Below, piece by piece: positions 27,851 to 36,633 of a DNA stretch of 64,000 bases. This DNA is from Rhodopseudomonas telluris (GTDB taxonomy: Bacteria > Pseudomonadota > Alphaproteobacteria > Rhizobiales > Xanthobacteraceae). The position numbers were made by a program, and so were the translations under genes. The stretch covers positions 79,532 to 143,531 of the forward strand of contig NZ_JBHLWM010000006.1 in assembly GCF_042432815.1 (NCBI RefSeq), read 5' to 3'. The notes under the pieces were generated by a model. The model ran no database searches. It saw nothing but the letters and a program-made list of their open reading frames with translations, and was not told the DNA's origin. Numbering within the stretch: position 1 is the first letter of the stretch; each line of letters begins with the position of its first letter.

Positions 27851-28576
27851 TCACAGCAGCAGCTGCGCCCGCACCTTGTCTTCGTTGACGTCGTCGCCGA
27901 TCAGTGAATGCGTGATCCGGCCTTTTTCCATGATGTAGCAGCGCTGCGCGATGGCCAGGATGGTGTCGAGATTCTGCTCGACGAAGATGATCGTGGTGCC
28001 GAGTTCGGTGCGGAACGACTTCAACGCTTCGCAGATGTGCTGCACGATCGACGGCTGGATGCCTTCCGACGGCTCGTCGAGGATCATCAGCGCCGGATTG
28101 CCGATCAGCGCGCGACCGATCGCGAGCTGCTGCTGTTCGCCGCCGGACATCGTGCCGGCCGCTTGCTTGCGCCGCTCCTTGAGCCGCGGGAAATACTCGT
28201 AGACCAGCTCCGGCAGCTTCTTGCCCTTCGGGCCGCCGATCAGCTCGCCGACCTGCAGATTTTCTTCCACAGTCATCTGCGGAAACACGTCGCGGCCTTG
28301 CGGGATGTAGCCGAAGCCGGCGCGCGCCCGCGCGTCGGCCTGAAGAGAGGTCACGTCACGATCCTGGAACGTGATCGAGCCACGCCAGCTGTCGAGCAAT
28401 CCGATGATACAACGCATCAGCGTCGACTTGCCGACGCCGTTGCGGCCGATCACGCCGACAATCTCGCCGCGATACACCGTCATGTCGACACCCTGCAGGA
28501 TCGGCGTGGCGCCATAGCCGGCCCACAGGCCGCTGACGTCGAGGATGCGGTCGGCCGGCGCGTGGTCAGTGAGCAT
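27851..28576 (-). CDS. Branched-chain/amide-type ABC transporter ATP-binding protein LivF-like
   Basis: 241 aa. It has Walker A GRNGVGKST, the AAGTMSGGEQQQLAIGRAL signature, Walker B LMILDEPSEGIQPSIV and switch FVEQNL. The QPSIV element after the Walker B region is characteristic of LivF/UrtE proteins. Its start overlaps the end of the livG-like gene by 11 bp. Together with livG, livM and livH-like genes and the binding protein it makes a complete HAAT-family importer. The neighbouring amidases and formamidase suggest amides or a short-chain amide relative (UrtE/FmdF-like) rather than leucine. Confidence 0.9.
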   Translation of the reverse strand: MLTDHAPADRILDVSGLWAGYGATPILQGVDMTVYRGEIVGVIGRNGVGKSTLMRCIIGLLDSWRGSITFQDRDVTSLQADARARAGFGYIPQGRDVFPQMTVEENLQVGELIGGPKGKKLPELVYEYFPRLKERRKQAAGTMSGGEQQQLAIGRALIGNPALMILDEPSEGIQPSIVQHICEALKSFRTELGTTIIFVEQNLDTILAIAQRCYIMEKGRITHSLIGDDVNEDKVRAQLLL

Positions 28577-29285
28577 GGGTTTTCCCGAGATAAATCTCGG
28601 CCACCTGTTCGTCCTGGAGAATCTGGTCGAGGCTGCCGCGTGCGAAGATCTTGCCGAGATGCAGCACGGTGACGCGCTGGGCGATCTGGCGCACGAACGC
28701 CATGTCGTGCTCCACGACCAGCACCGTCATGCCCTCGGCGTTGAACGACTTGATCAGTTCGCCGGTCTTGAAGGTCTCTTCCGGCGACATGCCGGCGGTC
28801 GGCTCGTCGAGCAGCAGCAGTTGCGGCCGCAGCGCCAGCGCCATGCCAATCTCCAGCCATTGCTGCTGGCCGTGCGACAGCGCGCCCGCCATCTTCTTGG
28901 CGTCGGCGGCGAGGCCGAGCAGTTCGAGCAGACGCTGCTCTTCGATCGCGCGTTCGGCGCCGGTGACTCGGTCCTGCAGCGCGATCTGGATGTTCTGCTG
29001 CACCGGCAGTTCCTTGAACACGCTCGGCGCCTGCATCTTGATACTCATGCCGCGCTGAACGCGGGCGAATGGACGTTCCGCGGTCACATCAACCGAGTCG
29101 AACAGGATGCTTCCCGTGGTGGGCGGGAACAGGCCGACGATCAGCTTGAACAGCGTGCTCTTGCCGGCGCCGTTGGGGCCGATCAGGCAATGCACCTCGC
29201 CGGCCATCACGGTGAGATCGACATCGGATACGGCGGTGAGACCGCCGAACCGCTTGGTGACACCTTTGACTTCGACGAGCGACAT
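28566..29285 (-). CDS. Branched-chain/amide-type ABC transporter ATP-binding protein LivG-like
   Basis: 239 aa. The start ATG at 29285 is just after the permease stop; the much longer frame upstream is a shadow of the permease gene. It has Walker A GPNGAGKST (36-44), signature ALSHGQQQWLEIGMAL (about 135-150), Walker B LLLLDEPTAGMSPEE and switch VVEHDM. The signature has LSHGQQQ rather than LSGGQ, as in UrtD/LivG relatives. It partners the LivF-like ATPase to drive import across the inner membrane. Confidence 0.92.
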   Translation of the reverse strand: MSLVEVKGVTKRFGGLTAVSDVDLTVMAGEVHCLIGPNGAGKSTLFKLIVGLFPPTTGSILFDSVDVTAERPFARVQRGMSIKMQAPSVFKELPVQQNIQIALQDRVTGAERAIEEQRLLELLGLAADAKKMAGALSHGQQQWLEIGMALALRPQLLLLDEPTAGMSPEETFKTGELIKSFNAEGMTVLVVEHDMAFVRQIAQRVTVLHLGKIFARGSLDQILQDEQVAEIYLGKTHAH

Positions 29286-29287
29286 GG

Positions 29288-30361
29288 TCAGGCCTCGTCG
29301 GTCTTGAGCTTGGACTGCGCCGGCAGATCCGTCGCGGCTCGCTTGCCGCGCCGTCCCAGCCGATCCGCCACCAACTTGCCGATGCCCAGCACGAAGCCTT
29401 GCGGCGCGGCCATCACCGTGGCGAGCAGCAACGCCCCCATCAGCACCAGCGCGGCCTGCTGGCTGTAGACCGTGATGGTCTGGAAGCCGAACAGCAGCAG
29501 GAACGAACCGACCAGCGTTGCCGTCAGGTCGCTGCGCCCGGAGAACGCCACCCAGACGATCGGCATCGCCGCCGCCGGCAGGCCGATGCTCGACGGCGTG
29601 ATGAACTGCCCCCACGAGGTGTAGAGCGCGCCCGAGAGCCCGGCGAGGCCGCTGCCAAGCACGAAGGTCAAGAGCTGATATTTGCGGACGTCGTAACCGA
29701 GCATCTCGGCGCGCTGCGGGTTCTCGCGGGTGGCGACGATGACGTTGCCGATGCCGGAATTCACCAACATCCGCAGCGCCAGATAGACGATCACGATCAG
29801 CGCAACCATCACATAGTACAGCGCCGAGCCCTCGATATAGAGGTTGCCGATCGCCAGCGGGTCCATCCCCTTCATGCCGTTGAAGCCGTTGAGCCGCGCG
29901 TCGCCGATATGCCATTCGGGTCCGGCGGTCTGGCCGAGGAAGAACGCCAGCACCAGCGTCGCCGACAGCGTCACGATGCCGAAGAAGATGCCGTTGATGC
30001 CACCCCAGATCATGAAATAGCCGAGGATGCCGGCCGCGATCATCGCAACCACCACCGACAGCAGCAGCGCCGCGATCGTCGTCGTGCCGCCGCCCATGTT
30101 GATCGCCAGCACGCCGTAGGAATAGCCGGCGATGCCAAAGAACAACGTCTGGCCGAACGACAGCATGCCGCCATAGCCCCACATCAGGCACAGGCCGAGC
30201 GCCATGAAGATCCAGATCAGGAAGTAGGAGAAATTGCCGACGTCGTAGGAGTCGGCGAACAGCGGATAGATCAGCGCGCCCGCCAGGATGGCGAGGAAGC
30301 AGCCCCAGAACACGGGACCGCGCCCCAGCGTCTGCGAACCTTCGAGCAGTTTGAACATCAT
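29288..30361 (-). CDS. Branched-chain/amide-type ABC transporter permease LivM-like
   Basis: 357 aa with about ten hydrophobic helices, the first near residues 17-36. LivM/UrtC hallmarks include LCLMWGYGGMLSFGQTLFFG (about 58-77) and the conserved cytoplasmic loop GNVIVATRENPQRAEMLGYD followed by VRKYQLLTFVLGSGLAGLSG. It begins 10 bp after the upstream permease stop, and the LivG-like gene follows directly. It forms the heterodimeric channel with the LivH-like protein. Confidence 0.9.
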   Translation of the reverse strand: MMFKLLEGSQTLGRGPVFWGCFLAILAGALIYPLFADSYDVGNFSYFLIWIFMALGLCLMWGYGGMLSFGQTLFFGIAGYSYGVLAINMGGGTTTIAALLLSVVVAMIAAGILGYFMIWGGINGIFFGIVTLSATLVLAFFLGQTAGPEWHIGDARLNGFNGMKGMDPLAIGNLYIEGSALYYVMVALIVIVYLALRMLVNSGIGNVIVATRENPQRAEMLGYDVRKYQLLTFVLGSGLAGLSGALYTSWGQFITPSSIGLPAAAMPIVWVAFSGRSDLTATLVGSFLLLFGFQTITVYSQQAALVLMGALLLATVMAAPQGFVLGIGKLVADRLGRRGKRAATDLPAQSKLKTDEA

Positions 30362-30371
30362 CCCTCTCCGC

Positions 30372-31238
30372 TCAACGTCCGCGCCGCGCCAGCACGCTCG
30401 ACAAGCCTTCCGGCAGCACCCGAATGATCAGGATGACCGCCACCAGCATGCCGATCTGGCCGATGATCTGGCCGTAGCTCGCATTCAACGTCATCCGGAT
30501 CGCTGCCAGCAGCAGCGCGGCCGGCGCGGTGCCGAGCAGCACGTTGGCGCCGCCGATCACCACGGTGACGAAACTCTCGACCACGAAGGTCGCACCCATC
30601 GTCGGGATCAGCGTCATGGTCGGCGCATACAGCGCGCCGCACAGGCCCGCGAGCCCCGCACCGATGCCGAAGCTGATCGCGTAGATCCGCCCGGTGCGCG
30701 CGCCGAGCGCCCGCGCCATCGCAGCGTTCTGCATTGTCGCCCGCGCGATTACGCCGAACCGCGTTTTCATGAACACGATGTACAGCCCGACCAGCACCGC
30801 GACCGCGGCGCCGAACAGCACCAGGCGATAGGACGAAAAGGTGTAAGCGCCGATCGCGAAGCTGCCTTCGGGCGTGCCGATGCCGCGCACCGACGAGCCG
30901 ACGATCAGCAGCATCGACTGCGTCACGATCAGGCTGAGGCCCCAGGTGGCGAGCAGCGAATCCAGGGGACGCTTATAGAAGCGCCGAACGATCAGATATT
31001 CGACCACGACGCCGATCAGCCCGGCGGTGATCGCCGCGGCGATCTGCGCGATCGGCAACGGCACGCCGAGATTGACGAGCCCGACAGTGACATAGGCGCC
31101 GCACATGATGAACTCGCCATGGGCCATGTTGATCACGCCCATCATGCCGAACACGATGGCGAGGCCGGCGGCCGAGAGGATCAGAAAGGCGAAGACGTCG
31201 GCGAACTGATAGAAGACCGAAAACACTTCAGCCGACAT
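30372..31238 (-). CDS. Branched-chain/amide-type ABC transporter permease LivH-like
   Basis: 288 aa with about eight hydrophobic segments. The N terminus GLAIVFGMMGVINMAHGEFI is the LivH signature. RATMQNAAMARALGARTGRI matches the cytoplasmic coupling loop, and GANVLLGTAPAALLLAAI is typical of the C-terminal half. GGAG lies before the ATG. The distance to the binding-protein gene upstream is 136 bp with no gene between. Substrate is likely an amide, as argued for the island. Confidence 0.9.
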   Translation of the reverse strand: MSAEVFSVFYQFADVFAFLILSAAGLAIVFGMMGVINMAHGEFIMCGAYVTVGLVNLGVPLPIAQIAAAITAGLIGVVVEYLIVRRFYKRPLDSLLATWGLSLIVTQSMLLIVGSSVRGIGTPEGSFAIGAYTFSSYRLVLFGAAVAVLVGLYIVFMKTRFGVIARATMQNAAMARALGARTGRIYAISFGIGAGLAGLCGALYAPTMTLIPTMGATFVVESFVTVVIGGANVLLGTAPAALLLAAIRMTLNASYGQIIGQIGMLVAVILIIRVLPEGLSSVLARRGR

Positions 31239-31374
31239 CTTGGTCTCCTGGTTGAGAGGACCGGCGCCGCTGCAACGCGGCGCCGATGTGCTTGTGATCC
31301 GTCACGCGATCAGCCTCGACCGTGTCTTGCAAGTTCGATGCCGTTGCGCATGAAGGGAGCCATGATGACCGAGC

Positions 31375-32613
31375 TCACGACTTCTTCGGCAGATGGCTGG
31401 GCGTGTACTGATCCTTGTCGTTCTTCTTGGTGAGATCGCAGCCGATCTCGCCGAGCCAGTACGGCTGGATCGTGCCGTAGTCCTTCTCGACCTTGACCTC
31501 GTGCTTGGGGCCGACCGAGATCAGGCGCATGCGATGCGAGGTGTGCTGGCTCTTCGGATCGATGCAGACCTTGCCTTCGGGCGCATCGATGCAAGCATCA
31601 CCGGTGGCGATGACCTTGCGTAGATCCTCGAGCTTGGTCGATTTCGCCTTCTCCACCAGCGTCTTGTACATGTAGAGCGCGTTGTAGGCGTTGTAGCCCA
31701 TATCGTTGATGTACATCTCGTCGGGGAACTTGGCCTTCCAGCGCTTCTTGAAGTCGTTGGCTTCGGGCGTATCGATTTCCTCGAACCAGTTGGCGGTTGC
31801 GTGCATGTTGTTCAGCGCCGGCGGCTTGAAGCGCTTGTGCTCGAAGCCGAGCATCACCTTGATCGACGAGCCCATCGGCAGGTTGAGGTTGGCGGCCGCG
31901 GCCTGTTCGAAGAACGAATCCTGGGCGGCGCCGACATTGATGGTCAGCAACCAGTCCGGCTTGGCCTTCTGGATGTTCTGAATGGTCTGGGCGAATTGCG
32001 AGACGCCGAGCGGGATGAACTCCTCGCCGACCACCTCGCCGCCGAGATCCTTCATGATCTTGCGGTTCCACTCCGCCGAGATCTGGCCGAAATTGTAATC
32101 CGCGGCGATGACGTAGACCTTCTTGCCGAACTTCTCGACCATCCACGGGATCAGCGTCGAGAACTGCTGCTCGGGCACCGCGCCCATGCTGATCATGCTG
32201 GCGTCGCAGACGCCGCCTTCATACTGGTTGGTGTAGAAATACGGCGTGGTGGTGCGATCGACGATCGGACGCACCGCCTCGCGCGAGGCCGAGGTGATGC
32301 CGCCGATCAGCACGTCGACCTTGTCGCGGTTGAGCAGACGGCGGGCGAATTCCTGATAGCGCGCGTTGTCGCCCTGCGGATCAAGGTGGATCAGCTCGAT
32401 CTGGCGGCCCATGATGCCGCCGTTCTTGTTGATCTCCTCGACCGCGAGCTGCGAGCCGTGCAGCTTCGGCATGCCCATGAAGGCGAGATCGCCGGAGATA
32501 TCCTCGAGCAGGCCGACCTTGAGCGGCGGATCGGCCGCATGAGCTGCGAACGGCGCAGCGGCGCCGAGCGCGAGGCCGAGCAAGGCCGTGCGGAGCAGAT
32601 GTCTCTTGTGCAT
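31375..32613 (-). CDS. Amide/urea-type ABC transporter substrate-binding protein
   Basis: 412 aa with a signal peptide (MHKRHLLRTALLGLALGAAA, cleavage probably after AAHAA at about residue 26). The mature part is a type-1 periplasmic fold (LKVGLLEDISGDLAFMGMPK, AVEEINKNGGIMGRQIELI) and belongs to the UrtA/FmdD/AmiC-related group. It includes ITSASREAVRPIVDRTTTPY, the region that contacts the ligand in relatives. The ATG is preceded by GGGGA. The formamidase gene lies 42 bp upstream, so it belongs to the amide operon. Ligand is predicted to be a small amide. Confidence 0.9.
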   Translation of the reverse strand: MHKRHLLRTALLGLALGAAAPFAAHAADPPLKVGLLEDISGDLAFMGMPKLHGSQLAVEEINKNGGIMGRQIELIHLDPQGDNARYQEFARRLLNRDKVDVLIGGITSASREAVRPIVDRTTTPYFYTNQYEGGVCDASMISMGAVPEQQFSTLIPWMVEKFGKKVYVIAADYNFGQISAEWNRKIMKDLGGEVVGEEFIPLGVSQFAQTIQNIQKAKPDWLLTINVGAAQDSFFEQAAAANLNLPMGSSIKVMLGFEHKRFKPPALNNMHATANWFEEIDTPEANDFKKRWKAKFPDEMYINDMGYNAYNALYMYKTLVEKAKSTKLEDLRKVIATGDACIDAPEGKVCIDPKSQHTSHRMRLISVGPKHEVKVEKDYGTIQPYWLGEIGCDLTKKNDKDQYTPSHLPKKS

Positions 32614-32655
32614 GTCTGATCGTCCCCTTTGGTGAAGCCGTGCTTGGAAACCGGA

Positions 32656-33654
32656 CTATGTCTTGAGGTAGTTCTTCAGGATCGAGGCGCCCATCGTGTA
32701 TTTGGGGTCCACCATGTTGCCGAGGCGGATCCGACCGGCCTGGCTGAGCAGCATGTAGGCGTCGATCTCGTCGAAGCCGTAGTCGGACGCCATCCAGCGC
32801 GTCAGTTCGCGATAGGCGATACGCGCCGCGTCCTCGAGCGGGCGTGCGCTGCCGATCGTCATGATGAAGTCCTTCGTCTCCAGCCGCGGCCAGGCGAAGC
32901 TCCAGTTCTTGATCAGGTCGACCTGCAGCGTGACGGTGGCGCGCTGCTCGAGCGCGACGCCGGACAATTCGCCATCGCCCTGTGTGGCGTGGCAATCGCC
33001 GACATAGAGCATGCCGCCGTCGGTATGCACCGGGAAGTAGATCACGGCGCCCGGCGCGACGTCGGGCAGGTCCATGTTGCCGCCGTGATAATCGGGCTGC
33101 AGCGACGAGATCGCCTCGATCTCCGGCGAGACGCCGATGGTGCCGATGAACGGCTCGTAGGGCAGCGTGATCTTGTCGGTCCATTTCACGCCGTTCCGGT
33201 CGACGTGAAGTTTCTTGACGCGCTCCGGCAGCGGCGGGTTGAGCAGCGCCGTCGCGGCGGTGCCGACCAGGCCGCCGAACTCCGGCATGATGCAGGTGGT
33301 CCCGGCCGGCTGCTCGCCGCGGGTCTCGACGTCGCGGATGTAGATAGCGAGGCAATCGCCTTTCTTGGCGCCCTTGACGGCGATCGGTCCGCATTGCGGA
33401 TTGAGATAGGGAAAGTTCAGCTTCGCGGTCGGACTGTCGCTCTCGCTGGTGATCACGCCGCCGAACGCGTCCTCGGTCTCGACCACGACGACCGAGCCCG
33501 GGTCGATCGTCAGCGTCGGCTTGGCGTAGGGGCCGTAGACATAGTGAAACTGTCCCTGCTGCTCGATGGTCAGACTATGCGTTGCGCCGGCCGCGCCTTT
33601 GGCGACGCCGCGCGCCGCCATGATCGATTTCTTCAGCCAATCTTCGGATGACAT
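32656..33654 (-). CDS. Acetamidase/formamidase family protein
   Basis: 332 aa, of the FmdA/AmdA family of zinc-dependent amidohydrolases that release ammonia from formamide or acetamide. Recognisable stretches are VVVVETEDAFGGVITSESDS, FPYLNPQCGPIAVKGAKKGD, FIGTIGVSPE, the metal-binding region GGNMDLPDV, and LYVGDCHATQGDGELSG with conserved Asp/His residues. AGGAG is placed correctly before the ATG. The amidase gene is immediately upstream (16 bp). Which amide is preferred cannot be read from sequence. Confidence 0.9.
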   Translation of the reverse strand: MSSEDWLKKSIMAARGVAKGAAGATHSLTIEQQGQFHYVYGPYAKPTLTIDPGSVVVVETEDAFGGVITSESDSPTAKLNFPYLNPQCGPIAVKGAKKGDCLAIYIRDVETRGEQPAGTTCIMPEFGGLVGTAATALLNPPLPERVKKLHVDRNGVKWTDKITLPYEPFIGTIGVSPEIEAISSLQPDYHGGNMDLPDVAPGAVIYFPVHTDGGMLYVGDCHATQGDGELSGVALEQRATVTLQVDLIKNWSFAWPRLETKDFIMTIGSARPLEDAARIAYRELTRWMASDYGFDEIDAYMLLSQAGRIRLGNMVDPKYTMGASILKNYLKT

Positions 33655-33670
33655 GTGAACTCCTGAATTC

Positions 33671-35071
33671 TCACAGAGACGGATGACGCGTGTGCCAGTC
33701 TGTGGCGCGCTGGAAGGCAGCGCCGGCGGCGACCAGACGCGCTTCGTCGAAGTGACGGCCGACGAACTGGAACGCGACCGGACCGCCGTTCGGCGCGAAG
33801 CCGCCGGGCAGCGTGATGGTCGGGCTGCCGGTCATGTCGAACGGACAAGTAAAGCGGAGCAGGCCGCCGATCAGCGACGCGTCCTCACCAAGCGACGCCA
33901 TCTTGGCGAGCGTCGGCGCGGCGTAGGCCTGAGCGGGCACCGCGATCAGATCCACGGTTTCGAACAGTGCCCGCAATGCGCCGCGGAACGCTTCCCGCCG
34001 CAGCACGATCTTCTGATAGTCCGTTCCCGATTGCTGCAGGCCGAGATCGAGCAGGCCGGCGAGACCCGGGCCATACTCATCCTTGCGCGCCGGATAGGTC
34101 ACCTCGTGCGCCACCGCGGCTTCGATGCCGCACAGCGGAAACCAGTCGTCGGTCACCGCCTGCGGGTCCGGGAACGTAATGTCTTTGATGGTCGCGCCGA
34201 GATCCTTGGCGACGCGCAGCGCATCGTCGAGCACCTTGACGGCGGCGTCATCGGTGCCCTGCGAGGTCCAGCGCCGATCGACGCCGATCACCACGCCCTT
34301 GAGATCGCCCGACAGGTTCGCCGTGTAGTTCGGCACCGCCAGCTGCACCGCCGTGGTGTCGTTCGGGTCAGCGCCGGCGATGACGCCGAGCATCGCGCCG
34401 CAATCGACCGCGCTGCGCGCCATCGGCCCGATGTGATCGAGCGTCGCGGCGAGTTCGTAGGCGCCGTAGCGGCTGACGCGGCCCCAGGTCGGCTTCAGCC
34501 CGGTGATGCCGTTCGCCGCCGACGGGAAACGGATCGATCCGCCGGTGTCGGTGCCGAGCGAACCGAAGCACAGCCCGGCCGCGGTCGCCGAGCCGGATCC
34601 GCTCGACGACGCACCCGACCACAGCTCCTTGTCCCAGGGGTTCTTGGGCGGATCGATCTTGGGATGATGATCGGCGTAAGCGCCTTCGGTTTGCTGCAAC
34701 TTGCCGAGAATGATCGCGCCGGCCTGTTTGAGCCGCGCCACCACGGTGGCGTCCTCGCTCGGCATGAAGTCGCGGTGGATCGTCATGCCGTGCGCCGCCG
34801 GCATGCCCTTGACCCAGCACAGATCCTTCACGGCGATCGGCACGCCGTGCAGCGGCCCTTTCACTTGGCCGGCGGCGATCTCCTGCTCCGCGGTCGCGGC
34901 TTGTTCCAGCGCCGATTCCGATGATACGTGCGCGTAGCTCTTCAGCGCGCCATCGAGCTTGTCGATGCGCTGCAGCATCGCCTTGGTGACTTCGACCGCG
35001 GACAGCTTCTTCGCCTGAATGTCCTGACCGACCTCGACGAGCCCGCGATAATGAAGATCTGTCGTCCCCAA
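33671..35071 (-). CDS. Amidase signature family enzyme (operon-proximal amidase)
   Basis: About 466 aa. The start is difficult: there is no ATG. I choose TTG 35071 because GGGAG stands 8 nt upstream and the product then aligns with the start of the paralogous amidase (DLHYRG / ELHYKS). GTG 35080 and a TTG at 35170 are alternatives. The catalytic Lys is in GVPIAVKDLCWV. The Ser-cisSer region is SGASSSGSGSATAAGLCFGS then LGTDTGGSIRFPSAANGITG. First gene of the amide island, about 100 nt after a leader terminator (35174-35213). Confidence 0.85.
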   Translation of the reverse strand: MGTTDLHYRGLVEVGQDIQAKKLSAVEVTKAMLQRIDKLDGALKSYAHVSSESALEQAATAEQEIAAGQVKGPLHGVPIAVKDLCWVKGMPAAHGMTIHRDFMPSEDATVVARLKQAGAIILGKLQQTEGAYADHHPKIDPPKNPWDKELWSGASSSGSGSATAAGLCFGSLGTDTGGSIRFPSAANGITGLKPTWGRVSRYGAYELAATLDHIGPMARSAVDCGAMLGVIAGADPNDTTAVQLAVPNYTANLSGDLKGVVIGVDRRWTSQGTDDAAVKVLDDALRVAKDLGATIKDITFPDPQAVTDDWFPLCGIEAAVAHEVTYPARKDEYGPGLAGLLDLGLQQSGTDYQKIVLRREAFRGALRALFETVDLIAVPAQAYAAPTLAKMASLGEDASLIGGLLRFTCPFDMTGSPTITLPGGFAPNGGPVAFQFVGRHFDEARLVAAGAAFQRATDWHTRHPSL

Positions 35072-35173
35072 TGAACTCACTCCCGATGTGCCGACATCGC
35101 GCGGCACCAGCCGGGCATGCAGCAGCGTTCTGGCGACGCGCCCGCGCCGCCACTTGGTTTCGAGCGACAAACG

Positions 35174-35213
35174 AAAAAAGCCACCCGCTCCTCGAAACGA
35201 GGCGCGAATGGCT
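35174..35213 (-). terminator. Intrinsic terminator in the leader of the amide operon
   Basis: On the - strand AGCCA...TGGCT encloses CGC...GCG and CCTCG-TTT-CGAGG, directly followed by six T. It lies in the 5' leader (promoter 35331-35359, first gene from 35071), where a terminator makes sense only as a regulated attenuator. The neighbouring gene at 36630 encodes an AmiR/ANTAR-type antiterminator. Confidence 0.8.
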
Positions 35214-35270
35214 CGGATGCCGCAGCTATGGTCTATCGCGTGGGTGCTTAGTCGAACGCTACATTCATGC

Positions 35271-35300
35271 TTGAATTCGGACGTCGTCGGCCGAATTCAA
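35271..35300. promoter_or_regulatory. Perfect dyad in the amide operon leader
   Basis: TTGAATTCGG (35271-35280) and CCGAATTCAA (35291-35300) are perfect 10-bp arms around a 10-nt loop. In the predicted leader RNA it forms a stem-loop between the promoter-proximal sequence and the terminator. It could instead be a DNA operator. A hexaloop with the ANTAR consensus is not obvious. Confidence 0.5.
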
Positions 35301-35330
35301 ACTCGTTTCGATTGTCACCCGACAACGAAA

Positions 35331-35359
35331 GTCTAAGTTGGGGAGCTTCGCAATGTCAA
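35331..35359 (-). promoter_or_regulatory. Sigma-70 promoter of the amide operon
   Basis: On the - strand the perfect -35 box TTGACA (35359-35354), 17 nt, then TTAGAC (35336-35331) as -10. The predicted start is near 35324, about 250 nt before the first gene. The remaining sequence between 35072 and 35475 holds the leader features and the divergent gene's upstream region. Confidence 0.65.
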
Positions 35360-35475
35360 CGAGGGAGCTTGCACAAATCCTGCACGAGTGCTGCGCAGCA
35401 AATCAGCAGTAGCGGTCTTGATCAGTCCGCGCGCTTGATGATTTCATGCACGCCTGACGCGAGCGATCATCCTGC

Positions 35476-36633
35476 ATGTCGAAACCATCGATCCCGATCG
35501 GGATTCTATCGTCGAGATCCGGCCCCTATCAGGCAATGGGACGCGAGATCCTGAAATCCGCCATGATGGCGGTCGACGAAGTCAACGACAGTTCCGACTT
35601 TGAATTCACCCTCACGGCGCATGTTCGCGATCCCGGCGGCGTGCTCGGCGAATATCACGCGGCCTGCGACGACCTGATCCGCAACGTCGGCGTCAACCAT
35701 ATCGTCGGCTGCTACACCTCGGCATCCCGTAAGCAGGTGCTGCCGATCGTCGAGCGCACCGAGCGCCTGCTGTGGTATCCGGCCCGCTATGAAGGCTTCG
35801 AATGCTCCGACAACGTGATGTATGTCGGTGCATCGCCAAACCACAACGTCGTACCGCTGGTGCGTTACGTGCTGGATAATCTCTCGCGGCAGCTGTTCTG
35901 CGTCGGCTCGAATTACATCTGGACGTGGGAGACCAACCGCGTCACCCGCGAGTTGGTCACCGCCTCGGACGGCCGCATTCTGGCGGAGCGGCTGCTCGAG
36001 CTGGGCGAAAGCCGCGTCGAGCACATCGTCGACGAGATCGTACGCAAGCGCCCGCCGATCGTGTTCAACACGCTGGTCGGAAGCTCGAGCTACGATTTCA
36101 TCCGGGCCTTCCATGCCGCAACCGAGGGGCTCAACATTCCGATGCTGAGCTGCAGCCTGTGCGAGCCGGAGTTGAAGATCGTCGGGCCGGCCGGGGCTGG
36201 CTGCATCACATCGTCGGCTTACTTCGAGAGCATTCGCCTGCCGGAAAATCGCGCTTTCGTGGCGCGCTGGAAGGCGCGCTACGGCGACGACAGCAGTCCG
36301 TCGGTCGACGGGCAATCAGCCTATGTGGCGGTGTTTCTGCTCGCCCGCGCGATTCAGCGCGCCGGAACGTCCGACGTCAGCGAAGTGCGGCGCGCTGCCG
36401 CCGGGCACCGCTACGACTCGCCGCAAGGTCCGGTGTGGATCGATGGCGACAACAATCACTGCGTCCTTACGCCACGCCTCGCCGTCTCCAACGCCGTGGG
36501 GCAGTTCGATATCTTCTGGGAGGCTGACGCTCCCGTGAAGCCCGACCCTTATTTGTCGCAACTCGATGTCGCGGTCCGGCCGTCGAAAGACGCGCGGATT
36601 CCGAATGCGCCTCACCTGAGGATCGTCAAATGA
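35476..36633 (+). CDS. AmiC-like amide-sensing binding protein
   Basis: 385 aa, type-1 periplasmic-binding fold (PIGILSSRSGPYQAMGREIL near the N terminus) but without a signal peptide. This is as in cytoplasmic AmiC of Pseudomonas, which holds AmiR until an amide binds. AmiC-type segments include GCYTSASRKQVLPIVERTER, LLWYPARYEGFECSDNVMY, GSNYIWTWETNRV and SSAYFESI. Its stop overlaps the start of the next gene by 4 bp (ATGA), the arrangement expected for amiC-amiR. The ribosome binding site is weak. It is divergent from the amide operon. Confidence 0.88.
   Translation: MSKPSIPIGILSSRSGPYQAMGREILKSAMMAVDEVNDSSDFEFTLTAHVRDPGGVLGEYHAACDDLIRNVGVNHIVGCYTSASRKQVLPIVERTERLLWYPARYEGFECSDNVMYVGASPNHNVVPLVRYVLDNLSRQLFCVGSNYIWTWETNRVTRELVTASDGRILAERLLELGESRVEHIVDEIVRKRPPIVFNTLVGSSSYDFIRAFHAATEGLNIPMLSCSLCEPELKIVGPAGAGCITSSAYFESIRLPENRAFVARWKARYGDDSSPSVDGQSAYVAVFLLARAIQRAGTSDVSEVRRAAAGHRYDSPQGPVWIDGDNNHCVLTPRLAVSNAVGQFDIFWEADAPVKPDPYLSQLDVAVRPSKDARIPNAPHLRIVK

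Noticed and set aside
35306..35330. Interrupted dyad TTTCG-A-TTGTC / GACAA-CGAAA near the amide promoter, considered as first leader hairpin.
   Set aside because: It spans the predicted start site, so the 5' arm would be mostly untranscribed; it may be a DNA operator but not an RNA hairpin.
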